A stretch of 64,000 bases of DNA, from NCBI GenBank assembly GCA_022570795.1, contig JAKUDP010000008.1, positions 806,001 through 870,000 of the forward strand. The letters are read 5' to 3'. The notes beneath the pieces were generated by a model, which searched no databases, had not been told where the DNA came from, and was given only the letters and a program-made list of their open reading frames with translations. Numbering within the stretch: the first letter of the stretch is position 1; each line of letters opens with the position of its first letter. The position numbers and the translations under genes were made by a program. The stretch comes from Sphaerulina vaccinii. Taxonomy: Eukaryota > Ascomycota > Dothideomycetes > Mycosphaerellales > Mycosphaerellaceae. Positions 31,392-43,059 of this stretch are shown one piece after another.

Positions 31392-34300
31392 ATGTCGGCA
31401 AGGCCGTCGTCGACCTACCTTGAACTTTTGAAGGAACCTAGCGACCAGAAGACTGCATCCGTAGTGTAAGTGGCGAATTAAGCTTTGCGATATGGCTGTT
31501 TACTGACCTACGCAGTCTTATCTTCGTTACGCTGCCATGGCTGTTGCCGGCGCGTAAGTGGTTTCTGCACGCCTCTGGCATTCAGGAAACCTTCGGTGGC
31601 AATGTCTGGATATATGCTTTCGAAGAGTGCAAAAAGGTCAACGATGGCTTCTCGCGCCAAAGCCTGCCACATTATGCCTCAACGTTGACGGAATCTCTAT
31701 GCGATCTTCGCAGTCAGACTCCCGCTACTGTAAGTCTTGGGCTGCGTTTCGATGAAGGGGTATGACTAAAGCAGTTGCAGGAGACGCCGAAGCGATTTGT
31801 GCTCATATCGCATAGTCTGGCAGGGACAATTGTCAAGCACAGCATAGTTCTTACTCACGCCCAGAGAGGCAAGTATCGACAACTCAGGGAATCCATCCAA
31901 GGGCTGGTCTTCCTGGGAACTCCTCACGCATCAACCGACGACCGGCGACGCGCACTACATGACAGCTACGATAGAATCCTTCAGCTTGGTCAGTGCAAGT
32001 CTCGCGACCGACCAGATGACGATAGTCATGATCTCACTGGTATCTGCCGCAAGTTTGACGAGATCAGTGGTGATTTGCATATCATCTCCATGCACGAATC
32101 AAAGCCTTCACGAATCAGGGAACGCATGCGGCGCCACTCGCACACTGTAAATCGACTTGTTATCTGTCACTTGGACAAATGGGGCTAATGAGCGCCAGAT
32201 CGTAGACCAGAAGCTGGCCAGAGTCGACTCTAATAACCAAGAAACTATGGCGGCAATAGCAGCCGACCATCGTACAATACCTACGCTCAAAGGTAATCAT
32301 CCGCCATTCGCCATGGACAAGAACGCATTGGATTTGATACAGAAAGTTGTGGATCGTACAAGCGTCCTGCGTCAGAGTACAGGTGACTCGTCCTCCAACT
32401 CGTCTTCTGCGGAGCAGGAGCCAGCACTGGAGCCACTGATTGAGGGCTTTGCGATTCCAAGGCCATTCCCAAGATTGCCATGTGTAGTGTTGGATATATC
32501 TCGACAGCATAACAAGGACTTCCATGGCCGCACGGACGCTATCTCCGAGCTAGAGAAACATCTACTATACAAGCCACAAGTTGCTGTCGTCCATGGTATC
32601 GGTGGTGTAGGGAAGTCAGATCTTGCTCTGGAGTTTGTGCATCGACATAAGGATGATTTCGATGCGGTCTTCTGGATTCCAGCTGACGACATAGTGAAGA
32701 TGAGACATGAGTTCAGTAGCATCGCGGCGCGTTTAGGACTCCAGACTGAGGAAGAGGCCCGAACTACTGATGCACACAGTAGCAGAGATATCGCAAAGGC
32801 ATGGCTGGCAGATCCTAAGAGAGACTCGAAGGGCGATCTCGCCCGCGAGCCCAAGGCTCGATGGCTCGTTGTGTTCGATGGTGTTGAGAATGCTGCAACC
32901 TTAATGGAGTTCCAGCCGATCTTCTGCAAAGGATCGGTTCTGATCACGACACAAGATCCGAGTCTTGCGGGTTCCCTGCCTTGCTGCCAGGAAGATGTGG
33001 CATCCGTGAAGCTTGGCTTCTTGGATCCGTTCGAGGCAGCATCGTTGCTTAAAAGTCTTGCAGCCAAGGCCGGCGTGCCAGCTGAGATCGAAGACAGTGC
33101 TGCAAAGGATATCGTGCAACGATATGGTTATGGTGGATGGCCTCTTGCCGTCAGCCAGACAGCACACGTCATTCGAAACAAGTACGACATCAGTTTGGCC
33201 GAATTTCGTGACCTGTACACTGAGGAAAGCGAGGGCAGCAAGCTCGATTCTGCGACGTCGAATCATACGACTATGCAACACGTCATTAGCCTGGCCCGCC
33301 TGAGTCCCCATGCGACAGCAACAATACAGGTCTGCGCGATGCTCGATCCAGACTGCATTCAAGAGACTATCCTGGTGTCATCAGGCTTAGCGATGCATCT
33401 CGAGGACTTTCCTACTTCATCCCTCCAACTCGCAGACGCTCGAGCAGAACTGCTCAGATCGTCGATGATACATCGCAATAACGACAAGCAGGAGTTGTGG
33501 ATGCATCGTGAGGTGCAGGAGAGCATTCGTCGTCAGTGCTCGGCTGCCACGTTCGATGCAGCGTTCCGGTCAGCTGCTGCTCTAGTGCATCGTATCTGGA
33601 AAGCCCAAGCACCTATCTCACAGGTCAGGGACAATGCAAGTCTCTGGAAGCCATGTGCGTCGTTCTTGCGGCATGTGCTTCAGTTACAACACATTTATGG
33701 GCGATGCTCGGGTCTTCATGGCGATCATGGCCACTCGGTTGAGCCATCCTTTCCTTTCGCTTCGTTGCTTGCTGAAGCCGCAAGCTATCACATCAACCTC
33801 GGTAACACTGCGGGTCTCAAGACCACGTTAGACATGGCACTCTCTGTCTGTCAAAGACTGCCCCCAGCCTCCACATTCGATCTACATACCGATATATATC
33901 ACAGCTTGGGTGCCTGGGCGAATGAGACGAATCATGCTCAAGAGTGCTTCGAATACAACGAAAAGTATCTTGCCATGAGACTCAAAGCTGTAGATGGAGG
34001 TGCTGATCCCACGGAGCGGACAGCTGCTGCCTGGAACCAGCACGGAACAGGTCTCATGATGGTCGGACGTATCAAAGATGCCATGGAAGCATTTCAGAAC
34101 TCGATCGATCTGTATGGCAGGGTACAGAACATGACTCCCTGCCCAGATTCACTCCCAGTGGCCAACCTTGCAGTCGCCAAATGGCTCACGAAAGACTACG
34201 CAGCCGCATCAAAACTTCTCGAGTCTGGCCGGCTCAAGCGCGAGGATGCCTTTGGGTACGAGGACAGCGAGTCTTTCCGCACCGGCCGGTTCTTCCACGC

Positions 34301-34715
34301 GCTCGGTAACGTGCGTTGGGAGGAGCGCGACTATCCGGACAGCAGGATCTGGCATAAGCGTGCGCTGAAGCAATACACGAGTAGCCTGAGCAAGACTCAC
34401 CACCGCACAGCCGATGTACGCCACCGCATGGCAATGCATTGTCTCAGAGAGCGAGATCATGAGACGGCTGGTAAGCTAATTGACCAAGCACTCGCAAGCT
34501 GGAGGCTGGATTCCGATTCCTTTCAACCTGAGATAGCGAGGACCACATGGCTCAAAGCACGTCAAAGAGCAATGTCGGGCAACCCTATAGAAGCCAGTGA
34601 ATTGAGGGAAAAAGCTGCTGCCATGCGTAGGACTCTACGACCTAATGATCCTAAGTCTGTGAACGACTTGTCCGATCACGATTTTGACGAGCTTGTGGCA
34701 TTCTGGTCTCGCTAA
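31392..34715 (+). CDS. NLR-like protein: alpha/beta hydrolase - NB-ARC - TPR
   Basis: Exons: 31392-31465, 31516-31729, 31781-32146 and 32193-34715, giving 1,058 residues. Introns 1 and 2 (50 and 51 bp) are strong; intron 3 (46 bp, GTAAAT...TGAG) is the weakest call. The N-terminal ~215 residues resemble a lipase-like alpha/beta hydrolase: FGGNVWIYAFEECKK, the nucleophile-elbow region FVLISHSLAGTIVKHS (Ser about 108) and LVFLGTPHAST. NB-ARC starts near 335 with FHGRTDAISELEKHL, P-loop VVHGIGGVGKSDLAL (about 350-364), Walker B-like RWLVVFDGVENA and VLITTQDPSLAG. TPR-like helices run from about 785 to 980 (YHSLGAWANETNHAQECFEY). Fungal NLRs of this architecture are tied to non-self recognition. 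The elbow reads SHSLAG rather than GHSLGG, so catalysis is uncertain. Confidence 0.87.
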
Positions 34716-35188
34716 CGTACCGTACTGCGACCTTCTGGATTGGGAAGCATGCGCACGGTCTTACGGGCAACGGCCTAGATGAATGACGCTCTTTATGAAA
34801 GACGGCCTTCTCTGTTGAAACTTCTAGCATACATGGATTTGGACTTAGCGATCATTGTTTCTTGTGATACCCACTTAGCAAGCGCTTCTTTGCAGCGAGA
34901 ATCTGTATCTGTACCTCATCATATATACCATCGTGCGAGAACATGAAGACAAAGACTTTCCAATAGGGTTAGACCATGTTTCTTCTTGTGTGACATGAAC
35001 ATTCAATATCAGCACTGCTTGAGATACTTGGTATCATCACCTCAAACGCAAAAGTTCCTCCCCATCATGGTTGACTAGTACAACGCCTCCCTGCCATCCC
35101 GAAGTAGATACATTATGGTCGTACTGCAACATACTAGCCAAGTCATGCACCTCCGGTCCGTCTCTCTTCTTCCCAAGTGGACTGGTGA
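34716..35188. other. Intergenic, convergent 3' flanks
   Basis: About 470 bp between the NLR-like stop and the cysteine-rich gene stop. Nothing further is seen. Confidence 0.5.
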
Positions 35189-35863
35189 TTATCCAGTCGA
35201 AATAGATTCTCTGGTGACTCCTGTCGTCGCCTTAAATAAGGCTTGATAACTCTCGTGTGCGAAGAATCGAAGCTTATCATGTGGTGTCCCACACGGGTAG
35301 TGCCCAGCGATTTCGTGAACGCCATTGCCCTGCTGTACGTAACAGCCATGGAGTCCATTCTGAGTAGTGGCGATGATCGTGGAGTACACATCGACAGCGT
35401 CAATGTTTTTGTATTGGTTCGGCGCTGCAAATTTGACTCCACCCGAGCAGGCGATACCATCTGTGTCGCCAGGAGGTTTGGAGCCCGTCTTCTTTTGTAA
35501 AGGTTGACACGCACAATCAGCGTTAAGCATATCGGAGTCTTCCGTGGGCAAGCACACTACATTCTTGCTTCTTGGATCGCAATCCCGCTCTAGTCTATGG
35601 AGGTTGGGATTGCGCGGATTTGGTCGTGTCATTTTACAATATGGTCGAAAGTTGTTCGGGCCCAAGCATTCGCATGAGTTTGTCACGTAAGTAACGCGTC
35701 CGAATCCATATCCGCCGTACTCTTCCTGGCACACATTGACGTCGATAGCGCTGAGAAAGTTTGTGTTGACGATAGCCCGCCCTTCGAGGACTGAAGCATG
35801 AGCCAGGCTAAGGGAGTGCAGGAGACCGTGTATACCAAGGACCACCCCAAGAGAGGATGGCAT
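35189..35863 (-). CDS. Cysteine-rich secreted protein (effector-like candidate)
   Basis: A 224-residue intronless frame. The N-terminus (MPSSLGVVLGIHGLLHSLSL) followed by AHASVLEGRA looks like a signal peptide cleaved near residue 23-25. The mature part has eleven cysteines (NVCQEEY, NSCECLGP, PYCKM, DCDP, VVCLP, ADCACQ, IACSGG, HGCYV, HYPCG), so at least one is unpaired unless the protein dimerises. There is no membrane anchor or recognised domain. Small secreted cysteine-rich proteins of plant-associated fungi are frequently effectors, but this one could equally be a generic wall or adhesion protein. It lies about 1.1 kb from the edge of the AT-rich transposon nest, a common place for such genes. 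Confidence 0.75.
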   Translation of the reverse strand: MPSSLGVVLGIHGLLHSLSLAHASVLEGRAIVNTNFLSAIDVNVCQEEYGGYGFGRVTYVTNSCECLGPNNFRPYCKMTRPNPRNPNLHRLERDCDPRSKNVVCLPTEDSDMLNADCACQPLQKKTGSKPPGDTDGIACSGGVKFAAPNQYKNIDAVDVYSTIIATTQNGLHGCYVQQGNGVHEIAGHYPCGTPHDKLRFFAHESYQALFKATTGVTRESISTG

Positions 35864-36929
35864 GTTAACAGAGCAGGTTGCTATCGTTGTGCGTATGGCT
35901 TGTGTGGTCGCTGGCCTAACGCAATGCGACGAGAGAGCAGGCTGAAGGAGTCCTCTGGGACTGTCTTATATCTTGTCAGCGCCGCGAAGCTTCATATCTC
36001 CGGGCGCAGTTGCAAGTTCTTCGGAGACGATAGCCGCACGCGAGAGGGAAAACGTGGCGTTGAATGAATGAGATAAGTGCAAGTGAGGTCTGACTATATT
36101 CGGCCCTCGTTAACCAGGTTCTCGGTTGTTGAAGCGATTCAATCTGGCAGATGTCAGCGCAGCCGCATCTACGTGGTAGAGCTTATCAACAATCATACCA
36201 AAAGCGTGGTAGGAAGCTCGTGCTACCTGCGTGTCGTATTCGCAAAGCTCTCTCGTGGTTCGCAGCGCTCAATTCGCATAGTTTCGAGTTACTCGCTCGA
36301 TATAGCCTTCCTCTTTGCCCTGATCGCAGAAATTGCTAACCCTTTAGGTTAGAACTTCTCTTCTGGTTTTGTGGAAAAGCAATGAGAGCGCTTGTAAGCT
36401 CAGCGAAGGTACTAGAGGTTAAGAACGGCATGCGATCTGACTGTGCCGCGAGGTTTCGTATTTCAGTCGCTGTTTAGCTTGTGCCTCGAATGCGTGTTCA
36501 TCTTTTTTGACATGCAACGAACTTCGTGCAAATGCATCAATCTTACATCCATATCTATCAGCGAGCCAATCGACTTAGTCATGGAAGTCCGTGATGCCAA
36601 TCCGGCAGCATTCAAAATACCAATGGAGCTGGCGTGCACAGAAGGAGTCTCTGGAGGTGGAAACGCATGAATTGTGTACGTTACGAACACTTTCCAGCTT
36701 CAGCAGAACTTCTGACTATGCAGTCAGTCTTGTTTCCTCGGGTCGTCAAGTTCTCCGAGTCCGGACTCCTGGTGATGGAATCGCTGTCGATTTGTTTACA
36801 ATGATTCATGTCGCCTTGGTTGTTGTAGGCTGAGGAGACAGTCAGACGTGTCGAGATGTCACCGCCGAGGTCGGATCTTCGGCTCCTTCCTTTGTCCGCC
36901 GCACTTCCAAGACTTCCAAGAACTTCTTC
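35864..36929. other. Gene-poor flank of the transposon nest
   Basis: About 1.07 kb upstream of the cysteine-rich gene. Base composition is normal until the inverted repeat. I see no convincing gene, only short unsupported frames. Confidence 0.45.
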
Positions 36930-36961
36930 CAAGGGCCGGTCGATTTGAACGTTGCCGCCCT
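36930..36961 (+). repeat. Left copy of a 32-bp inverted repeat
   Basis: The reverse complement of this segment matches 48081-48112 at 30 of 32 positions. It begins CAAGGGCCGGTCGATTTGAA and ends TTGCCGCCCT. Weaker inverted similarity continues inward to about 37030 (GAAC..., ATTACT, TAACATTG). It is not AT-biased, unlike the sequence from 37045 onward. It reads as the terminal inverted repeat of a DNA element or MITE enclosing the nest. Confidence 0.7.
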
Positions 36962-37299
36962 GCGGGCTGGGCCGTAATTGCAGACGCGTCGAACACCTAT
37001 TACTTTGTCGCGTTGTAACATTGCACATACTACTCCAAATCACTTAGTTGAACGCTCGTTTTAATCGTCTAATTATACTTGTTAAAATATACTTTTATTT
37101 ATCTAGAAAGGTACCTTCTATACTATGCAAGATCGATAGCAGAATCTGCAAAGAACACCCTACCCTAAAGCGCTCCCTACCTTCTGTTCTTTATCAATTA
37201 GGATATATAAGAAAGTAGATATATAATATAATAGGTATACTAGAGTATACTTAGTATAATTAAGTATCTAAAGGCAACTTAGTATATCGAACTAGTAAG

Positions 37300-38350
37300 T
37301 ATAGCTATAGTACAAAGCCTATACTATCTACAAAGATAGTTAGAAAGATTATTACTTTTATATAAGAGTTATTCGAGTATAGAATATTTAAATAGATAGA
37401 GATTAAATAGTATTTTAAGTTAGACTATATAGTAGAGACTATTAAAAACTCGCTTAATTATATAGGCTATTATAAGTATAAAGTATATTAGAAAAGCTAC
37501 CTCTATATAGCTAATATTAAGAAATAATATATATTCTATAGAGTGCGACTACTACTTATACTAGACTACTAGAAGACTATATAGTTTATAGACGAGGTAT
37601 ACTTCTATATAGACTTATATAGAATAGTAATAGTTATTAGAAACAACTATAAATATAAGTATCCAACCTATATATAGTTTAATTAGAGGAATATAGTATT
37701 AGTCTTCTACTACTAGGTAATAGTTAGATAGAACTATAAAAGCGAGCTTATATTCTATAGTATAAATAAAGAAAAGAATAATCTAGCCTAGAATAAAAAG
37801 TATACTATATAGGTTATAGACAAGCCTATAATCGCGCTAGAAATAGAAGCTAAAAAATAATACCTTCTAGGTAATAATAGTAAGCTAACCTATAAATATA
37901 GATATAAAGATAAGGCTAACTATATATATAAGTACTACTATAAGAGCTATATATCTCTAAAGTAGAAGAAAGATAGTAATATAACTTAAAACTAGTACTT
38001 CGAAATAATATTTAAAGAGTATATAGAGCCTAAATAGTATAGATACTTTAATAGAGGCGAGCTATTTATTCTAATAGAAGATAATAATAGCTCGTATAGT
38101 ACTAGAAGTACTAATAATATTATATACTTCTATAAGTAGAGCCTAGAATAGTTTTAGTAGTATACTAATCTACTATAGTCTCTAGACCTTAATATAATTA
38201 AAAATATATAGTATATTATTAAGTAGAGTATAAATAGTTATAAACTATATAATAATAATAAACTCTATAATATAATAGTAGTAGAATAGTAAATATTAAG
38301 TTAAAAGATAATTAATAAACTAGTTAAGAGTATACCTAGTAGAATTAGAG
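37300..38350 (+). pseudogene. Tc1/mariner-type transposase remnant, 5' part
   Basis: Read in one frame with TAG/TAA taken as mutated codons, the plus strand shows a DDE transposase. There is an HTH-like lead around 37480-37560, the first acidic motif DEVYFY at 37591 (Tc1-type FSDEVHF), a second EDNNSS near 38078, and the third region SLDLNIIKN near 38182-38210, where the catalytic Glu is expected but Lys is read, consistent with a G-to-A change. Many in-frame TAG codons make it non-functional. The frame is cut by the LTR element at 38356 and its end resumes at 47889. Confidence 0.7.
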
Positions 38351-38355
38351 AGTAC
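38351..38355 (+). repeat. 5-bp target-site duplication, left (AGTAC)
   Basis: Directly precedes the left LTR. The partner after the right LTR is AGTGC (47889-47893). The single difference is a G-to-A transition, expected of RIP-like mutation after insertion. Confidence 0.7.
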
Positions 38356-38696
38356 TATTATAGTTCTAATATAGAGTAATAACAACTATTCGCTTAGAAT
38401 ATATAAGTAGATAGAAGACTTGCAAAGAAGCTACTTATACTAAAGAGATTAGAGTAATTAAGATTAAGGTAATTAAAATAATTAAAGTAATTAAAGTAAT
38501 TAGAGAATAGTAACTCTAAAGTACGAGGCTACGAGTATATAGACAACGCTCTCTAGCTAGTAGATAGGAGCCTCGTACTTAACTTATTTAAAGTATCTAA
38601 TATATACTATTTGAATTTACTACTTTTAGAAACAAGAGATATTACTATAAAGGAATATACCCTATTATTCTAATAATATTATAGTAGGTTCTAACA
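38356..38696 (+). repeat. Left LTR of the outer LTR element
   Basis: 341 bp, directly repeated at 47549-47888. It starts TATTATAG (TG to TA) and ends CTAACA. In the last 45 bp the two copies differ only by transitions: the left copy reads TATTCTAATAATATTATAG where the right retains TATCCTAATAACGTTACAG. Confidence 0.85.
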
Positions 38697-38894
38697 ACTT
38701 TAAGTACTACTCTAGGGCCCTTTATATATATCTAGAAGTAACGCGACTCGAAGCCTATTATAATAGTAGCTATTAATAGGTATTATAGAGTATATAAGTA
38801 ATATATTAATTATAGAAAGTAGAAAACAATTAATACTCTCTATAAGCTCTATAAGTATATAGAAGTATACTAGGGGACCTAAGGTATCTATACT

Positions 38895-39027
38895 AGAGAC
38901 GTTCGATAGGACTAAGAACAAGTTAGAGGCGTTTTAGCTATAGGTTTAGCTATACTTTTACTTTAACCTATATTAGTTTAATAGCGAGGCTAGCAAGGTC
39001 TTATATACTATATCCTTCTATAAGAGC
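38895..39027 (+). pseudogene. Outer-element gag, N-terminal fragment
   Basis: The plus-strand frame reads ETFD..KNKLEAF then LYFYFNL and SEASKVLYT with TAG codons, matching the usual start of Ty3/Gypsy gag. It is broken by the inner LTR element; the frame resumes after 46112. Confidence 0.6.
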
Positions 39028-39283
39028 TAGGTCTAAGAATATAGTATCTTAACTCCGAAAAGATAACTCTAAAAAAGAATCTAGATTACTAGGCAATTCT
39101 ATATTCTCGGTCCTAAAGGTAGAGTATATATAGTATATAGTTGCTCTATAACTCTAAGAGCTCCTATATTCTTTATAGAGGTAAGAATTAGTTTATATAA
39201 CTAATACTCTTATTAACTAGCGCTCTATATATTGCTATATACCCCTATTCTTATATTTCTAATTCTTTAACCTTTTTAAAAAG
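39028..39283 (+). repeat. Left LTR of the inner chromovirus (right edge approximate)
   Basis: Direct repeat of 45884-46112, both beginning TAGGTCTAAGAATATAGTAT. The left copy carries small insertions, so the right edge is uncertain by about 20 bp. The flanks suggest a target duplication AGAGC (39023-39027) / AAAGC (46113-46117), and removing the element restores a continuous gag frame. Confidence 0.65.
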
Positions 39284-41089
39284 TAGCGATCTATAGAGGC
39301 TATAATAGCTCCGAAGTAGTATTCTATATATAGCGAGTAGCTAGGTTGTATTAAAGACGTCTCTAACAAGACTTAGTAACTAGACAAAGGTAATAATATT
39401 AATATAACTAGCGCCTCTAGATAAGCTAATAATAGTAATAATAATAGCTTTAATAAAGAGGATACTAAAGCTATAGCTATTATATAGTAGCTTTATATTA
39501 ACCTCGAAGCTAAGAATACTATTCTCCGAGAAGAAGCTTATATATTATAAGCAACTTATAAGAATAAGGCTCTTTATAGAGAACTCGGTAATCTAAGTAT
39601 TATACCTATATATACCTCTACTAAACCTCTTTTAGATAATAACTTTAAAGAGACTACAAGTAGCGCTCTAGTTACTAGCATTTCGGGTATATATTATAGT
39701 ATTAAGATTTGCGACTCTAAGCTATACTAAGGCTATATAGATAAGGAAGCTCGAAAGTTCCTTTATACCTATAAAATTAACTTTACTATTACTAAGTACA
39801 ACTTTAAGTCTAATTAAGAGAAAGTTCTATATACTATTATATAGCTTATAGGCAAGGTATAGAAGACCTAGTATAACGAGTATAAAGACTTACTTCTAGC
39901 TTACTATACTTAGAGCTAGTTTAAGACCTAGGTCTATAGTATTATTAGTAACTAGGCAAATTGCCTAATACTTATTATAATCGAGTATAACTAGGCTAGG
40001 TAGAGAGACAACTAGAGTATTCGCTTCTTTACTACTAACCTTAGTTATATAGAGGCCTAGCTAGGGGACTATAGCAAAATATAGTTAGTTTGCTACCTTC
40101 TTATAAAGCTAAAGCTATCTCTTTATAAAAAGATTATTAAAAGCTATTCTATTCTATATAAGTAAGCCGATCTTATTATATTAGTAAGGCGCTTAGAATA
40201 GGCTAATAGTACTATTTCTTACTATAGTAACTCTACTTAAAATCGAGAGCGCAAGTATAAGAAGTTAAAGTATAAGCGCTCTAATACTAATAAGTATAAA
40301 AAATATAAGAATAAGAGTAAGTCTTATTATACTAATAGTATTAATTAAAGTAAGGCTTTATTATCTAAGCTAGACTACTCCTACTTTATATATTATAGCT
40401 ATAGGAAGAAAAGTTATATTGCTACTAACTCTATCTACCTAAATAGCAAAGTAGATAAGAAGCTAGTAGTCTATAAAGTCGCTATATCTAAAAATAAAAG
40501 AAAAGTAAAAGTATTAAAAAAAGACTACAAACTTTAGATACTAAGCTAAGTAGTAAAGGCTACTTCTCTATTTAGGTTAATAGAGCAAAGGCTATATAAG
40601 TAGTAGTCGAGATATAAGATAATTAGTTTATCGACGTAGCCGGCTTACTTAATAATACTACCAATATTAATATTATTATAAAATTTTTTATCTTATAATA
40701 CAACCTTTTTTAATAGCCTAATATAGTATTACTACTAGCAACCTCCTATATAGGAGAACTAGGTTATTACTATAGAGTATACTATATTTATATACGAATT
40801 ATAGACTCTACGAGGGTCGAATATATTATAGGTAGTATATTCTATATATATAATATACCTAAGCCTAACCTTATCCTTAGTTAGATATAGCGACGTACTT
40901 AGTAGGTACGTATCGATAGTATAATAGACGAGTAGTACTATAGAGATAGCTTCGAGAAGGTTACTATCTATAATACTAAGAAGTTCTTTAAGGATCTAAA
41001 GAAAGTACCTTATATATATACTATACTTATAGCTAAAGATAGTATAGTACTACTTCCTATACTAATCGAGTTCTATTAGTTTAATAATA

Positions 41090-41760
41090 TTCTTAACTCT
41101 ATAGAGGAAATAAAAAGCAAGCCTATTAATAGTATAAAGTATATAATTAATCTATATAATAGTACTATTCTACTATTCCGACTACTATATTACTAGTCTA
41201 GAAAGGAACTTAAAGAGCTCTAAGCCTATATTAAAGCTAGGCTAGAATATAACTAGATTAAGCGCTCTATAAGCAAAGTAGGTATACCTATTCTATTTGT
41301 TTCTAAAAAAGATAGCAAGCTTAGACTATATATAGACTATAGAGGTCTTAATAAGATTATAATTAAAAATCGATACCTTCTACTACTTATTAGTAAAATA
41401 CTTAATTGGCTTATAGGCGCTAATTAGTTTACAACTCTAGATCTTACTAATATATACTATTATATTAGAATTAAGCTAAGCGACTACTAGAAGACTATAT
41501 TCTATATATATTATAGCTACTTCTAGTATAAGGTTATACTTTTCGGGCTTACTAATACCTCTATAACCTTCTAGGCTTATATTAACTATACTTTAGTAGG
41601 TTTAGTTAATATTATTTATATAGTATACCTAGATAATATTCTTATCTATAGTAAGATATATAAGTAATATATATAAAATATATATAAAGTACTTAAGCGC
41701 CTCTAGAAGTTTAGTTTATATATCTAAAAGTCTAAATATAAGTTCTTCTAGTAAGAGGTT
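41090..41760 (+). pseudogene. Ty3/Gypsy reverse transcriptase remnant
   Basis: The clearest coding block of the nest. The frame shows SKKDSKLRLYIDYRGLNKII, then FTTLDLTNIYYYIRIKLSDY, FGLTNTSITFQAYIN and YLDNILIYS. The catalytic YxDD reads YLDN, with the second Asp changed to Asn by a G-to-A transition. Several TAG codons interrupt it. Confidence 0.85.
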
Positions 41761-43059
41761 AACTTCCTTAGCTTTGTAGTTACTACTAATAGTATAAAGA
41801 TAGATAAGAGTAGAGTAGACGCAATCGCTATATAGCTAAGGCCTACTACTTTAATAGAGGTTTAATCTTTTCTTAGATTTACTAACTTTTATTAAAGATT
41901 TGTCTTCGAATACTTACGAATTATAATAGCGCTTATAGTACTATCTAAAGGAGTAGTAAAAGGCAAGAAGCCTAGACCTATCTAGTAGAGTATAGCTAAA
42001 GAGTATATATTCTAGAAAATTAAGAAAAGGTTTTAAATAGCTTTTCTATTAAAGTAATTTAACTTTATACTATATTTATATATTAAGAGTAATATATTTA
42101 AGTTTGCAATTACTAGTATCTTTAGCTAGTTATTTAGATCAGAATAGTATTCTATTACCTTCTATTTAAGAAAAATAATTCTAATAGAGTATAATTATAA
42201 AATATATAATTAAGAACTACTAGTAGTTATAGAGTTGTTTAAGGTATAGCGACTATACCTTAAGGGCGCTCTATATATAATCGACGTACTTGTCGACTAT
42301 ATAAACCTATAAGGGTTTATAGGTATAAAGAAACTAATAGGTTATTAGGCCTACTAGGCAATCTTTCTTATAGCTTTTAACTTTACTATTATATATTAGG
42401 TAGGAACTCGAAATCTAGCTAATATACCCTTAAGATATAGTAACTATACTATAGAAGAGTAGTAAGTTACTACTCTCCTACCTACCTTATAAAGCAAACT
42501 ATAAGTATAGAATATACTTATATACTTACCTAGTATATAAGATATAAGTAATCCGAGTATATATCGTATTTATACTATATATACTATACTCGGCAAAGAG
42601 TAAATATTCTATAGAGGCTTTATCTATAGTATAAGATCTCTTTCTACCTACTTAGAAATACTAGTAGAATAAGTAGTACCTACCTTATAAAAGCTTGTTT
42701 ACTAATAGCTAGTAGAGAAGTATATAGGTATATTACTACTAGCTCGCATTACGGCCGCAATTATAGCGTAGAAGCAACTATATATAGCTAATATTTCTAA
42801 CTTAGTACTAGATTAGACGAAGTTACTTATCTAGTTAGAGCCTTTAGCTCGAGAAGCCTAAAATAAAGCTATAAGTAATAGTAGAATAGGTAAAGCGCTT
42901 ATTACTAAAGAAAGGAACTTATAGTTTAAAGAAGCTTTATATATACTAAAGGACTATATATTATATACTTAGGTAATATATATATATATTATAACAATCT
43001 CTTTACTAGCTACTTTAGTAAAGATAAAACTATTACTCTTATATATCGGAAGTACTAGT

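Noticed and set aside
36443..36840. Short frames in the flank of the transposon nest
   Set aside because: Mutually overlapping on both strands, with no signal peptide, domain or splicing support.
38712..38921. Minus-strand 69-residue frame in the repeat island
   Set aside because: AT-biased frame without homology; the plus strand here reads as outer-element gag.
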